The translations under genes and the position numbers were made by a program. Of a stretch of 64,000 nucleotides of DNA, positions 1-10,540 are shown in pieces. Below the pieces are notes generated by a model. It did not search any database, was not told where the DNA came from, and worked only from the letters and a program-made list of their open reading frames with translations. This stretch comes from Odontocerum albicorne (taxonomy: Eukaryota; Arthropoda; Insecta; Trichoptera; Odontoceridae). Every line of letters starts with the position of its first letter. Positions within the stretch are counted from its first letter, which is position 1. The stretch spans positions 806,001-870,000 of the forward strand of contig OX463838.1 of NCBI GenBank assembly GCA_949825065.1, read 5' to 3'.

Positions 1-1
1 A

Positions 2-545
2 ATGGGTGACATACAAATATTGAATGGGAATGTATGCGGATTGTTGTATACTGATATGAAAAGCAGTTCGATAAACAAATTGTACGAGATATGCGAAGAA
101 CAAGATCTGAGAATGGATGTTGCGAGATACAAAGTCGTCACGGTGATAGAAAAGTGTGAAACGAAAAATAAACGCGATATATGGATGAATAAATGTTGTA
201 GAAATGCGTGCACTGAGAAGATTACACGAAATGACAATGTATGACAGAACACGGAATGAAGTGATTAGGGATAAGAATGAACTTAAGGCTGATGTGTTGA
301 CTAAGATGAAGAAGACCACTCTGAGATGGTTTGGGCATGTGGAACGAATGAACTAAGAAAACAAATATATAGTGCAAATTTAAGTAAGACGTATAGTTGG
401 ATCAAGTGAATGATATTTCAAAAGAAAGAAACGTATAAAGTGAGAAAAATCGTCGTTGTATGAGGATATATAAAAGATATGTGCCGAGATAGAAGTCTTG
501 CGCTATGTCCTCTCCGCCTACCCCGACAGGGAAACGGCGTGATGG
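2..545 (+). pseudogene. Decayed RTE-like non-LTR retrotransposon, reverse transcriptase to 3' end
   Basis: In frame from position 2 the translation resembles the RT palm and thumb of RTE-like elements. GLLYTDM stands where an intact copy would have GLLYADD, followed by a KLYEICEEQDLRM block. After frameshifts it continues with MYDRTRNEVIRD and LRWFGHVERMN, the common C-terminal block, and ends near 545 with a remnant of the CRDRS...YP..GK 3' block. The palm motif has lost a catalytic Asp and several frames are broken, so this is a fossil. The family call rests on remembered C-terminal motifs; the precise clade is inferred. Confidence 0.6.
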
Positions 546-691
546 TATGTGTATAATTTATTGTTGAGGCACAATGTCACGTGTCTCAGATTAATATTCT
601 TCAAGTATGGACACCCTACATACACTGATATATATATATTTGCAATCTAAATATTTACTTATTGTCGATAATTGTGTACACATACACGTAT

Positions 692-859
692 AGTACTCGG
701 CGGTAAGTAATACACATCGGGCTTAAGAAAGAGACTGTCGCTTTGTAGATCGTCGTATCTGTCGCACGATGCGCGAACTGTCCGTGCGACAGAGACGACG
801 CTCTACAAAACGACAGTCTCTTTCTTAAGTCCGATGTGTATTACTTACCGCCGGGTACT
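692..859. repeat. Foldback element, copy 1 (168-bp near-perfect palindrome)
   Basis: The left end AGTACTCGGCGGTAAGTAAT is the inverse of the right end ATTACTTACCGCCGGGTACT, and pairing continues through the GACTGTCG and TTTGTAGA blocks to a loop of about 16 nt. No coding capacity. Related copies are at 4551-4811 and 26992-27080, so it is a dispersed family. No clear target duplication; superfamily unknown. Confidence 0.85.
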
Positions 860-1199
860 TGTATGTCTACATACGAATACATATCATCACGCCGTGTCAC
901 TTGCGGAGTAAGTAAAGAGAAAAGATCTCTACACTTTTCAATCTAAGCACACCACTTTCGTCTCCTCCAGATGATTACATATCGGCGTGCACAATCTTCT
1001 ATTATTGATATACTCGTACTTTACTTTCACTTTACTTTCTTTCAAAATCTGGTTCCCTTTTCCTGTCTAACTCTTTCACAATTCCGAATATCAAAGTTGG
1101 AACTAAAACACTGCTGTTGACTATCGCTAATTTTAATACTGTCCAGTTAAAGAATACAGACGGCCCTCGACTTTTGAACATAATTGGTTCCTGAAAATG

Positions 1200-1271
1200 T
1201 GTGCGAATGTTGAATGTTCGAAAGTAGATACTAGATGTGCGAATGTTGAATGTTCGAAAGTAGATACTAGA
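1200..1271. repeat. 36-bp tandem duplication in Tigger-like terminus
   Basis: The subterminal 36-bp segment starting TGTGCGAATGTTGAATGTTC is present twice head to tail (1200-1235 and 1236-1271). The other copy of the transposon has it once. It directly abuts the extra segment at 1272. Confidence 0.85.
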
Positions 1272-1525
1272 AGGGTGTGGGCTGAAAAACATCTGGTGTC
1301 CCCGTGGCTGGGTTCGCCCTATATTGGTGGGGTGTATTTTGGCCGAGGGGATGCTATTAGATGAGCCCAGACCTTTTGATAGCTTCTGTGTCTGATATAT
1401 TGTCTGCAATTTATGTGTTTTGGAAGTGTTATTCAGGTGTGTACTTGTACATACTATGTTGCTGTATCTTGTACATACTATGTTGCTGTCAATAAACCTA
1501 ATATTTATTTATTTTTTATTTTTAA
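1272..1525 (+). mobile_element. Foreign segment inserted in Tigger-like copy 1
   Basis: This stretch is absent from the sister element at 44291-45100. It contains a 20-21-bp doublet (TTGTACATACTATGTTGCTG, about 1446-1491) followed by AATAAACCTAATATTTATTTA and an A/T-rich tail, which would suit the truncated 3' end of a retroposon on the plus strand. No target duplication was found, so the retroposon reading is tentative. Confidence 0.35.
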
Positions 1526-1674
1526 TGTAAAAAAAAACATCAAAAATTCTATTTTAAAATATTTATATATCAATAATATATTAAAAATATTTATTTATCA
1601 ATATACATAATTAAGTTAACGAGGCGTCTTTAATTGCTTTCAGGTGTTTTCTTTATAAACTTGTCAAGAGTTAG

Positions 1675-2229
1675 TTGAATACCACCCTTTCTCTTCTTTT
1701 CTTGATAAAGAGTTCTATAACACGCTGTGTCTTTCTCAATCGCCCTACGTACTTGAGATATACGTTCTCCATTGGGATCACATTCTTCCATGATAGTCTA
1801 AAATTTGTCAAGGTGCATGAAGGCTTCATTCATAGTTTTTATTGTCAAAATCTTGACGATTTTATCAGCTTCTTCTTCCTCATTTCCATTGTGTATTTCA
1901 TTTAACTCTTGTTGCTCAATTAAATATTCATTCGACAGAGGTACTGAGTGAGATTCAATCAACTCATTAACATCTTCGTTGTTGACGTCCAAGTTTAGTT
2001 CATTCATTAGGCTAACTATTTCATCTGTGATAGTTTCCGGAGTTTCTTCAGAATTTATAAAATCACTCATCATTTGTGGGCATAATTGTTTCCAGGAACC
2101 TTTCATTGTTGACTCTTTTATTTCAGCCCACGGGTCTCCAATATTGTTTATTGCGTTCCATATATTATAGTTCATCCAAAAAAGTTGGAGCGACTGCATG
2201 GAAGCGAACAATTTTTGCATTATCGACAA
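1675..2229 (-). pseudogene. Tigger-like transposase C-terminal remnant, copy 1
   Basis: The minus-strand reading from 2229 gives the region after the DDE core of Tigger/pogo transposases (CENP-B-related DDE proteins): NYNIWNAINNIGDPWAEIKE, then KQLCPQMMSDF, then an acidic stretch. An in-frame stop at about 1800 separates it from the terminal IMEECDPNGERISQVRRAI block, which is still readable. The catalytic core and the N-terminal DNA-binding domain are missing, so it cannot act as a transposase. The matching segment in copy 2 (44349-44856) is open through this position. Confidence 0.65.
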
Positions 2230-2471
2230 AAATCTTTAAAAAAAATAATTTTTAAAAATGTGCGAAATAGCGAAATGTGCGAAAGTAGAATGTGCGCAAG
2301 TCGAGGGCCGCCTGTATATGTTTAATGTACGAATGTCTATACAAATATATTTGTCAATGTTAGTATGAGATTTAGTATTAAATCATACAAAGCATTAGTA
2401 GCAAGAAATCATGTTTCAATAAATATTAAATCCTGTTCTAAAATATTGTACATTTGACCAATCACATTCTA

Positions 2472-3419
2472 CGAGGCGTATCCAGAAAGTAAGTGTACTG
2501 AGGCTCTCACGACCGGATGGATTTTATTTTCGACATGTTGGCTACACTTTCGTGTAGCCTGACCCTTCCCCTCCGCAACGAGACCGGTTCGAGATCAGTA
2601 CGTTGAGAAATGTCGACGCGACAACACTTTTTGTGAAAAATGTCAACCCAATCTCCCGCCAAGTGCGAAATTTTGTAAAAAGGCAAGAGTTTTTGAGGCG
2701 CTGCCAACTCCATGGAGATGAATTTCTCCGCTCCATCGTTACTGGAGATGAAACTTGGGTTGCACACTACACGTCTGAAACCAAAAGGCAGTCTCGACAG
2801 TGGCGTCACACCTCTTCACCCTCCGCCAAAAAGTTCAAAACCACAATTTCAGCCAAGAAAATCATGGCATCCGTATTTTGGGACTGTCAAGGCATAATTT
2901 TAATTGAATATATGCCTCAAGGGGAGACCATCAACTCTGCAAGATACTGTGAGACCCTAAAAAAATTGCGGAGGGCGATTCAGAACAAGAGAAGAGGCAT
3001 GCTGACAAAGGGAGTCTGCCTGCTGCATGACAATGCCAGACCACACACGGCCAACGCCACGAAGGAACTGCTCGCCTCGTTTAAATGGATGTCCTGAACC
3101 ATCCCGCGCATTTCCCTGACCTAGCACCTTCACATTACTGTATCTTTACCTCCCTGAAGCTGTCGTGGGTGGAAAAAGGTTTTCAACCGACGAGGAGCTA
3201 AAGGAGGTGGAGAAGTGGACGGAGGGGTTGGCGGGAAACTACTTCTAGGAAGGCATCAAAAAGTTGATACCCCGCTTCACCACCTGCATTGAGAGGAATG
3301 GCGACTATGTCGAAAAATAGCTTACATATGTACTACGGTAACCACATAATTTTTTTGTTTAAATAAAAAAAATTGTAACCTTCAAAAATTCACTACACTT
3401 ACTTTGTGGATATGCCTCG
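2472..3419 (+). mobile_element. Mariner element, family A copy 1 (5' deleted)
   Basis: The termini ACGAGGCGTATCCAGAAAGT and ACTTTGTGGATATGCCTCGT are inverted repeats, with TA at 2470-2471 and 3420-3421. At about 950 bp it is shorter than the usual 1.3 kb; the transposase N-terminus is missing. A second copy is at 48671-49346. Confidence 0.85.
2627..3320 (+). pseudogene. Mariner transposase remnant, family A copy 1
   Basis: Typical mariner catalytic region: VTGDETWVAHYT (first Asp), SVFWDCQG, LLHDNARPHTA (second Asp), then a one-base frameshift at about 3093 and SPDLAPSHY. The spacing between second and third catalytic positions fits DD34D, but the third Asp is His here. The terminal NGDYVEK and stop are at 3320. 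Both helix-turn-helix regions are gone. The frameshift, the Asp-to-His change and the missing N-terminus make it inactive. Confidence 0.8.
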
Positions 3420-3696
3420 TACTTTTGGATCGTGCCTAGTAGCCTTTAACATTGCCGATTATTACAACGTGTATAGCCACCCATACGAGTATAAACTCAG
3501 GGACGACACTAGAGCGACAAAAGCGAGCGAGTATATACATTAGTAGATTCGACCACTGACGACACGATCGGATAGGGGAACTAGCATGGGCAACGTAATC
3601 AACAGTCTCGGTTTGTGTGGCAAACCATATCGTGAGTGTTTTGAGAGAAAAACTATTTCGATTTTCACGGCATTTTTTTAACACACAGCAAAGCCA

Positions 3697-3765
3697 GACG
3701 ACCTCCGTGACTCGCTTCTACCCAGGGGTTTCGAGTTCCAATCCTGATGGTGCCCAAATTTTAAA
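3697..3765 (+). mobile_element. tRNA-derived SINE head, internally deleted
   Basis: GACGACCTCCGTG followed by CGAGTTCCAATCC (box B-like) and an A-rich run matches the head of the SINE family seen elsewhere in the window. The box A segment is missing. Confidence 0.5.
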
Positions 3766-3886
3766 AAAATGTAAAAATATGATAACTCACACGCTTCTTC
3801 GCGTAGGAAATAATCCCTATTTTCCTAAATCTCAAATGCGTCCACGACCACAATTAGATTGAGAACCACTGTTTCAGACGGATATA

Positions 3887-4290
3887 CGAGTGGCATAGAG
3901 CCAAACCAGCCTATCCAACAAAACCAAAAAATGAATTATGTTAAAATTTGAATCACATAACGTTTCTTTATAAGCCAGAAATGCATTTACTTCAAAATTC
4001 TAAATGGTACTACTGCTGACATCTATCATTGTTTTGGCAACGCGATTTTCGTGATATACTTTCATGCCAAATTTGCCTATCAAACAAAAAAACATTAATC
4101 ATCAAATAATTTTGTCATAATATTATATTAGAATGATTTTATTTTTATTGTAATAGTTTTAGAATGTATCTGTTCAATGAATAAAAAACATTAATTACAC
4201 ATTTGATTTATAATAACCCAAAGACTTTGAGCTCCATTATCTCATTTCAACATATTCGTTGTATAGGCTGGTTTGGCACTTCGCCACTCA
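3887..4290. mobile_element. MITE with TA target duplication
   Basis: Termini of about 35 bp are inverted: GAGTGGCATAGAGCCAAACC on the left, GGTTTGGCACTTCGCCACTC on the right, flanked by TA (3885-3886, 4291-4292). The interior is AT-rich and non-coding. The TA duplication suggests mobilisation by a Tc1/mariner-type transposase; the family is not recognised. Confidence 0.7.
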
Positions 4291-4329
4291 TATGATAGTC
4301 ATAAATATTGTCATATTAGCCCACTTCTA

Positions 4330-4545
4330 ACGACGTCTACAAACATAAATTACACTAAACTACATCTAAAGTTGAATGTATTACTATCACATATCGGAAG
4401 ATATACAATAGTTTCTTTGTAGTTCGTCTTTCCTTGGTTGCGGTTTTCTTACCAAACATACATTTTTTAAACATATGCAGATACGGGGGAGTACCTAATC
4501 TAATGGCTACAGCCACTACCTTTATATTCTTACAATCAACTTATA
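4330..4545. repeat. Dispersed repeat of unknown family
   Basis: Shares most of its length with 57062-57245, including the run AAACATATGCAGAT followed by a CGGGG-AGTACCT block. A shorter match is at about 15405-15490. It contains no ORF and I cannot assign a family. Confidence 0.5.
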
Positions 4546-4550
4546 CATGC

Positions 4551-4811
4551 AGTACCCGGCGGTAAGTAATACACATCGGGCTTAAGAAAGAGACTGTCGG
4601 TCATAATCGGCTAACTACGGCTTTGTAGAGCGTCGTCTCCGTCATTCATACACATGTTCCGTCACGATTTGTCAGTCGTCATAGTCAGTTTAGATACCGG
4701 ACTATTAGCGCATTGTACGACAGAGACGACGCTCTACAAAGCCGAAGCTAGCCGATTATGGCCGACAGTATCTTTCTTAAGCCCGATGTGTATTACTTAC
4801 CGCCGGGTACT
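4551..4811. repeat. Foldback element, copy 2
   Basis: Same termini as 692-859 (AGTACCCGGCGGTAAGTAAT and its inverse), with longer arms: a GGTCATAATCGGCTAACTA block and a GTAGAGCGTCGTCTC block recur in inverse on the other side. The loop is about 80 nt. No target duplication is obvious. Confidence 0.85.
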
Positions 4812-5353
4812 ACTGTACGTGTATTTATATATGTCCATAGAGGGTTTGAGTCCCGAGTTAGAGCGCTCTTGAGGAGAGTTTGTTCTCTAAACGGCGCTAT
4901 ATAAACTGTCCTTTTATTATTAGAATTCATTGACATCCACCAGAGTGCTTGTTGCCCCACCCGATTGGCACGTCAGTCGGGACGGCCGTTGCAAGTCCCG
5001 TTCCGTCTGATGTCCAGGCCGCGCGGTTAGAACAATGGGTCATAACGCCCGTAACCCTGCCAGCCCGCCCGGGCTTTAATCAGTCCCGACAATACCCGAG
5101 CTCCGCGGCCCGCGCTCACTTACCGCTACCCGACCGATAGGTATCAACACCGTGGAATCCAGCACTAATTTGCCGCTGAGCAGAGCTGCGGACAGCACAT
5201 GGCACATTCAATTATAGCGCTTGGCTATATAGCACTTATTTAATTTTACTAATAATTTCCCTATTAAGGTCAACGGTGCACTCAGTGCTGTATTTAGCAC
5301 TAAATCAATTACAAAATCTTTGAAAACATATCGAATATAAGCAAATACATACA
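4812..5353. other. Unassigned stretch with GC-rich block
   Basis: No gene recognised. About 4935-5215 is conspicuously GC- and CpG-rich compared with its AT-rich surroundings. It could be a fragment of an unrecognised element. Confidence 0.3.
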
Positions 5354-5355
5354 TA

Positions 5356-5799
5356 CGAGGGTGGTCCGATAAGTACTTAGCCTACAAAATAATAACAAAA
5401 TTTTTGGAAAAGTGGCGATTTATTTCTCAACATAATCTCCTTTGATTTCGATACACTTGACCCAGCGATGCTCCAACTTCTTTAACCCGTCTGAAAAATA
5501 CGTTTTCTGGAGGTCTGCAAAGTAGGCCTCCGTGGCGGCGATAACCTCCTCATTCGACTCAAATTTCTGCCCGGCGAGTGACTTTTTCAAATTTGGAAAC
5601 AAAAAGAAGTCGCACGGGGCCAAATCCGGAGAATACGGTGGATGGGGCAGCAGTTCGTAGCCTAATTCTACCAATTTGGCCGTGGCGACAGCGGAGGTGT
5701 GAGCCGGTGCGTTGTCATGATTGAAGAGCACTTTTTTCTTGCTCTTCCGATAGTGGTGCCATCGGGCGGTGAGGCTAAGTACTTATCGGACCGCCCTCG
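5356..5799 (-). mobile_element. Mariner element, family B copy 1 (internally deleted)
   Basis: Terminal inverted repeats CGAGGGTGGTCCGATAAGTA and TACTTATCGGACCGCCCTCG are flanked by TA (5354-5355, 5800-5801). Only the C-terminal third of the transposase remains between them, so it is a 444-bp deletion derivative. A longer but 5'-truncated copy is at 38964-39655. Confidence 0.88.
5420..5731 (-). pseudogene. Mariner transposase C-terminus, family B copy 1
   Basis: 103 residues of the catalytic C-terminal part: FNHDNAPAHTS with the second catalytic Asp and SPDLAPCDFFLF with the third, spaced as in DD34D mariners, then KKSLAGQKF and the terminal KGDYVEK. The first catalytic Asp and both helix-turn-helix domains are lost in the internal deletion, so no function is expected. 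Nearly identical in sequence to the C-terminus at 38964-39655. Confidence 0.85.
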
Positions 5800-5805
5800 T
5801 ATGAA

Positions 5806-6130
5806 TCAGTGGCAGGGCGTCCATGAATTTATTTATGTCTTCATTCCGCCTTCTTTCAAACATTGACCTTCCACAAATTTTCCTTAGTGCACGCATCTCC
5901 ACAGCATTAATCTTACTCTTATCCTTCTTCTATCAAGTCCAAGTTTCACTTCCATACACAACGGTGGGCACCAACACACTGTTATATATTGTCATTTTTG
6001 CTACTGTTGATATTGCGCGGTGGTTGAATATAACATTAAGTGGTCCGTTTACCTTGTTCCCTGTCGCTACCCTTCTTTCAATGTCCTTTTCAACCCGCCT
6101 ATCACACGTTAACTAACATACTGCCCAGAT
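5806..6130 (-). pseudogene. RTE-like non-LTR retrotransposon fragment
   Basis: The minus strand reads as the C-terminal region of an RTE-like protein: ERRVATGNKVNGPLN, a VLVPTVVYGSETWTW-like block, INAVEMRALRKICG and FERRRNEDINKFMDA, with stops. It continues beyond the LTR-like insert at 6181 (see 6480-6660). Confidence 0.6.
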
Positions 6131-6180
6131 AACAAGAACTCATAAACCTGCTCCAGTTTTTCCGAGTTAATTAATATGTA

Positions 6181-6479
6181 TGTAGCGATCCTTACTCCCT
6201 GTGATCACAGCGCGAGCCGCTTGTTATTGTTTAGCGAGAAAGAGACAGCGACATATCTTCTGCGCCTTTCTACACACATTCAAAATCATATAAATGCGGG
6301 ACGTGTAACAATAAATATTGTTTAGCGAGAACGAGACAGCGACATATCTTCTGCGCCTTTCTACACACATTCAAAATGATATAAATATGAGACGTGTAAC
6401 AATAAATAACCATTTCATATTCGGATTACAAACTACGAGTTTTATTTAAACAACGCTCATCTTCCCATTGCGGGACACA
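6181..6479 (+). mobile_element. Possible solo LTR interrupting an RTE-like fragment
   Basis: Starts TGTAGCGATCC and ends GGGACACA, with TATAAAT and AATAAAT motifs, features that fit an LTR. It splits a non-LTR sequence whose uninterrupted relative lies near 38867-38955. No flanking duplication was found, so this remains a guess. It contains the 91-bp tandem duplication listed next. Confidence 0.3.
6226..6407. repeat. 91-bp tandem duplication
   Basis: Two head-to-tail units begin ATTGTTTAGCGAGAA at 6226 and 6317, each ending GACGTGTAACAATAAAT, with few differences. Confidence 0.9.
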
Positions 6480-6660
6480 CTTTTTACAATACTCCTTTCT
6501 ACAACCATCACCTTTGATTTCGCTATATTAATTTCCAAAACCTTTACTATACATCTCTCATATAGCTCATATCCCTTAAATCTCCTCCATTCCCACCAAA
6601 CACAACCATATATTAGATTCGTATACAGTACAACCTTATAAGATTATTTCAGAGAGAGGT
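6480..6660 (-). pseudogene. Continuation of RTE-like fragment
   Basis: CACCTTTGATTTCGCTA and the surrounding bases match the sequence near 38920-38955, consistent with the same non-LTR family as 5806-6130. Too short and decayed to translate. Confidence 0.4.
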
Positions 6661-6715
6661 TTGTGTGTGTGGATTTAAGTGATAATCAGAATTAAAGCTC
6701 TTTTTTTTTAAACTG

Positions 6716-6791
6716 GCCTCCAGTGGGAATCGAACCCGCGAACTCTGGATCGGAAGAGAGTCGTCTTACCAACTAGGCCAGGGAGGTCGTC
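6716..6791 (-). mobile_element. tRNA-derived SINE head
   Basis: On the minus strand, ACGACCTCCCTGGCCTAGTTGGTAAGAC holds a Pol III box A (GGCCTAGTTGGT), and CGGGTTCGATTCCCACTGG holds a box B. This is the best preserved head of a SINE family that recurs throughout the window. It lacks a convincing full cloverleaf, and degraded copies are scattered around, so I read it as a SINE rather than a tRNA gene. Confidence 0.75.
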
Positions 6792-7164
6792 ACAAATTTT
6801 GATGTTAAATGGTTTAATAGTACGTAAGTAAATCCGTCAGAAAACGAACTTGGGGCGGCACCCGCTAGTTTACGTGAATGTTAACCGTTAAACCACGGTC
6901 GTCTTCAACTGATATACTTGTAGATAGCTCCTAAATCCCACAACACAAATTATTATCATTGGATAACACGAGAGAGCGAGCATTCGGCTAAAGAAAGGCC
7001 CTACGTGGGGGCGTGTGACCCGGAAAATAAAAACACACTAAAAAAAGTCCCAGAATCAGATATTCTGGCAGAATATATGAAATATTATACAGTGACCCAG
7101 AATAAAGTTCAGTATTGAAAAATGTATAATTAAACAATGGTTTGTTTTTATTAAATTTAGTTAC

Positions 7165-7383
7165 TATAGTTCGGAAATTCTAGGATGAGTCCTGTGACAG
7201 CTCACCAATTTGCCCCAATACAACCTAATGTAATGTATTTAACTAAATAACTTGATATTTATTAGAATTGAGGCTTTTATTAAAGGTGATAAAATAATTA
7301 AAATTACTGAACATCGTTACAAGGTCGTATTGGGCAAATTTGTGAGCTGTCACAGGACTCATCCTAGAATTTCCGAACTATAC
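7165..7383. repeat. Palindromic MITE-like element
   Basis: Arms of about 62 bp (7165-7226 and 7325-7383) are inverted copies: TAGTTCGGAAATTCTAGGAT leads the left arm and ATCCTAGAATTTCCGAACTA closes the right. The loop is about 100 nt. The ends sit in TATA, so a TA duplication is possible. Confidence 0.8.
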
Positions 7384-8668
7384 AAACATGTAAACATTAA
7401 GGACAATACTTTGCCTCTGGAGTTGAGTAACCCTGCATCAACATGTGGAAGGTTTCGATTCTGCAAAGCAACTTGCATCTCGTTCTACAAGTGAGCCCAT
7501 GTGTTTTCTATATCTCAAGATCTATCCATAAAATTCTCGCAAAATCCAATTCTTCTTGTTCTATGTAAGCGTTGTTCCACTAAAAACAAATCTTAGTTCT
7601 TTACCACTATAAAACAAGTCTTTGACAATTACGTAAGTCTACTTCGTAAAATTTGGTAATATTTTGTGATATACATACATATATTGAACTTAAATATACA
7701 TATTAATATTAAATAATTTTAAACAATGACTTTGTAATTTATTATTACTACTGCTTTGTGTATCTCCTGTCCATGTTAGTTTAAAACAAAGTTGTGTATT
7801 TTTTGTCAATAATTTTAAGTATAATATATAACCTGTCATATGTTAATTTGTACATAAAATACACGGTTGTGGCGTCAAATAAATAAATGTAACTAAAGGT
7901 TGGAATTATTTTTTTTGAAAATAATTTCGAAATGACCAACATCGCGTCGAAGGCATTCGTCTAATCTGGCTAGATTATTTTTAAAGCGCGCGCTTGCTTG
8001 TATCCCGAGGTATCGAATCGATCTTTAGAAAATTGTATTGTTTCAAGTGCAGCGCAGTCGTTGGATTATTTGCGTTTACTAGACTTTTAGTGTCCCCAGT
8101 AAACTAGGTTTTTGCCTGTATCTCACTGAGGACATATTAATCTTATTTTTATCTTTCTTCGGCCAAGTTCAAGTTTAACTTAACATACATACGTCAAGTC
8201 TGTAAAGTTCAAGTTTCACTTCCTTGCATTTTATAGTCATGTTTATTTAGGAAATTTCTTCCAAGCAACTAAAAAAAATAATAAAGCGCGAATGTGAAAA
8301 AAAAAAACAAGACTAGGCCATTTTTCTTCGAGATTCTAACCTTAAGCCCCCGGCTTTAAATTCAAGCACTATTCACAAAGCCACGAGTCGCACCGAACAA
8401 GTTCATTTGGTAGTTAGTATCAACATAAATAATTTATCGATTTCACTGTTTAAAATGCGAAAAAAAATACGTAAACGAATGACAGTCTATTATCACTAGT
8501 AAACACGAACTGATAATCACAAGGAAAACACTTCACCTGATATTACAAATATTTTATGTCTACATTTTTAGGGTAAGCGCGTATCTTACCTTTCCAAGTC
8601 GCGCAGGTCGTAAAAAAATTTAATCAAAATAATTTTCTTACAAATTTTGAAATGCGAGTATCGCGTCG
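7384..8668. other. No recognisable feature
   Basis: AT-rich sequence with no homology I recognise and no substantial ORF. Confidence 0.4.
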
Positions 8669-9778
8669 AAATCTCGCTGACCTTTACAGATTAGCGAGAA
8701 GAGCACAGAATAGATCAACCCCGGCACAGAGCCGGCACTCTGCAGACGAGCCTGGGCTGGGGCTGAGCGATGATGCAATCCAACAAACGGCACACTACGG
8801 GCACGTTTATTGTGTTTAATTATTTAAAATCTCGCTGACCTTTACGGATTAGCGAGAAGAGCACAGAATAGATCAACCCCGGCACAGAGCCGGCACTCTG
8901 CAGACGAGCCTGGGCTGGGGCTGAGCGATGATGCAATCCAACAAACGGCACACTACGGGCACGTTTATTGTGTTTAATTATTTAAAATCTCGCTGACCTT
9001 TACGGATTAGCGAGAAGAGCACAGAATAGATCAACCCCGGCACAGAGCCGGCACTCTGCAGACGAGCCTGGGCTGGGGCTGAGCGATGATGCAATCCAAC
9101 AAACGGCACACTACGGGCACGTTTATTGTGTTTAATTATTTAAAATCTCGCTGACCTTTACGGATTAGCGAGAAGAGCACAGAATAGATCAACCCCGGCA
9201 CAGAGCCGGCACTCTGCAGACGAGCCTGGGCTGGGGCTGAGCGATGATGCAATCCAACAAACGGCACACTACGGGCACGTTTATTGTGTTTAATTATTTA
9301 AAATCTCGCTGACCTTTACGGATTAGCGAGAAGAGCACAGAATAGATCAACCCCGGCACAGAGCCGGCACTCTGCAGACGAGCCTGGGCTGGGGCTGAGC
9401 GATGATGCAATCCAACAAACGGCACACTACGGGCACGTTTATTGTGTTTAATTATTTAAAATCTCGCTGACCTTTACGGATTAGCGAGAAGAGCACAGAA
9501 TAGATCAACCCCGGCACAGAGCCGGCACTCTGCAGACGAGCCTGGGCTGGGGCTGAGCGATGATGCAATCCAACAAACGGCACACTACGGGCACGTTTAT
9601 TGTGTTTAATTATTTAAAATCTCGCTGACCTTTACGGATTAGCGAGAAGAGCACAGAATAGATCAACCCCGGCACAGAGCCGGCACTCTGCAGACGAGCC
9701 TGGGCTGGGGCTGAGCGATGATGCAATCCAACAAACGGCACACTACGGGCACGTTTATTGTGTTTAATTATTTAAAAC
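8669..9778. repeat. 158-bp satellite, seven copies
   Basis: Units begin CTCGCTGACCTTTACGGATT at 8673, 8831, 8989, 9147, 9305, 9463 and 9621. Apart from one base in the first unit (CAGATT for CGGATT) I saw no differences. The unit is GC-rich in its middle (CCCCGGCACAGAGCCGGCAC) and AT-rich at its end. Such homogeneity implies recent amplification or gene conversion. Confidence 0.95.
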
Positions 9779-9949
9779 ACAACGCCTTAATGTTGTTATT
9801 CCTTTCACTTTTATTTCCGCGAGTTTGCAATATAGAGAGGTCGGTAAACTGGCAAATAAGTACTAAGAAACGTCGAATCGGATATTTAAAGGTAACCGTG
9901 ATAAATGGCAATGTTAGAACGGGTTATAATAAAGTTATACGCAGTCTTT

Positions 9950-10145
9950 CGGAGTGTTGTTATCGCGTGGTTTGTCCCGTGATATCGATGTTTAAAAAAT
10001 GTTGCAGTTTTCGTATTCAGTGCTTGTTCGTACCCTTGTTGTTCGCCATTGGCGAAGTTGGCAACGAATAAGCCTTGAAAATGAAAACTGCAGCGTTTTC
10101 GAAATGTCGACATCATAGGCCAAACCACGCGGTACAACACTACGG
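9950..10145. repeat. Imperfect inverted repeat
   Basis: The left arm (about 9950-10033, CGCGTGGTTTGTCCCGTGAT) pairs with the right arm (about 10060-10145, TAGGCCAAACCACGCGGTAC) at roughly three of four positions. It looks like a diverged foldback element. The short ORFs on both strands here are likely by-products of the symmetry. Confidence 0.6.
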
Positions 10146-10540
10146 AAGACCTTCTTATATATTACAACTGATATGAAGAACCGCCAAAAACCCTCAAAAC
10201 ATATTTGGATTACAATAAAAGTTACTCTAATTACACATTGATATTATTACTATTTAATTAAGACTCTTAATACTGGACTCCAACAGGAACATTATCGGGT
10301 AAGAAAAAATTTATTTTTATATATATAACCTACATATTTGAGTTAATTTATGATTTCGTGTTACATTATGTTGACTACTTAGTTTTAAATATGCATGCAA
10401 TTTGCATATTTGCGCACTTCTCTCTTTTTTTCTTGCACATATAAGTTGATGGGCTGCACAATGAAAAAATTAGGGGGAACGTTAATTAAGAGCGGAACAA
10501 AAAAAGGACAATTAATAAACAAAACGGCACACAGACACGC
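10146..10540. other. No recognisable feature
   Basis: AT-rich spacer between the inverted repeat and the next satellite. Nothing recognised. Confidence 0.4.

Larger units (their letters stand above)
1157..2314 (-). mobile_element. Tigger/pogo-like DNA transposon, copy 1
   Basis: Terminal inverted repeats CAGACGGCCCTCGACTT (left) and AAGTCGAGGGCCGCCTG (right) are each flanked by TA (1155-1156, 2315-2316), the duplication expected of Tc1/mariner/pogo elements. It carries a broken transposase C-terminus on the minus strand. Compared with the copy at 44291-45100 it has about 250 extra bases (1272-1525). Confidence 0.8.

Noticed and set aside
4654..4872. 72-codon ORF
   Set aside because: Lies in the loop and arm of the foldback element and runs into flanking DNA.
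6716..6791. tRNA gene
   Set aside because: Box A and box B are present, but there is no closed acceptor stem that I can draw, and many decayed relatives with attached tails show it is a SINE head.
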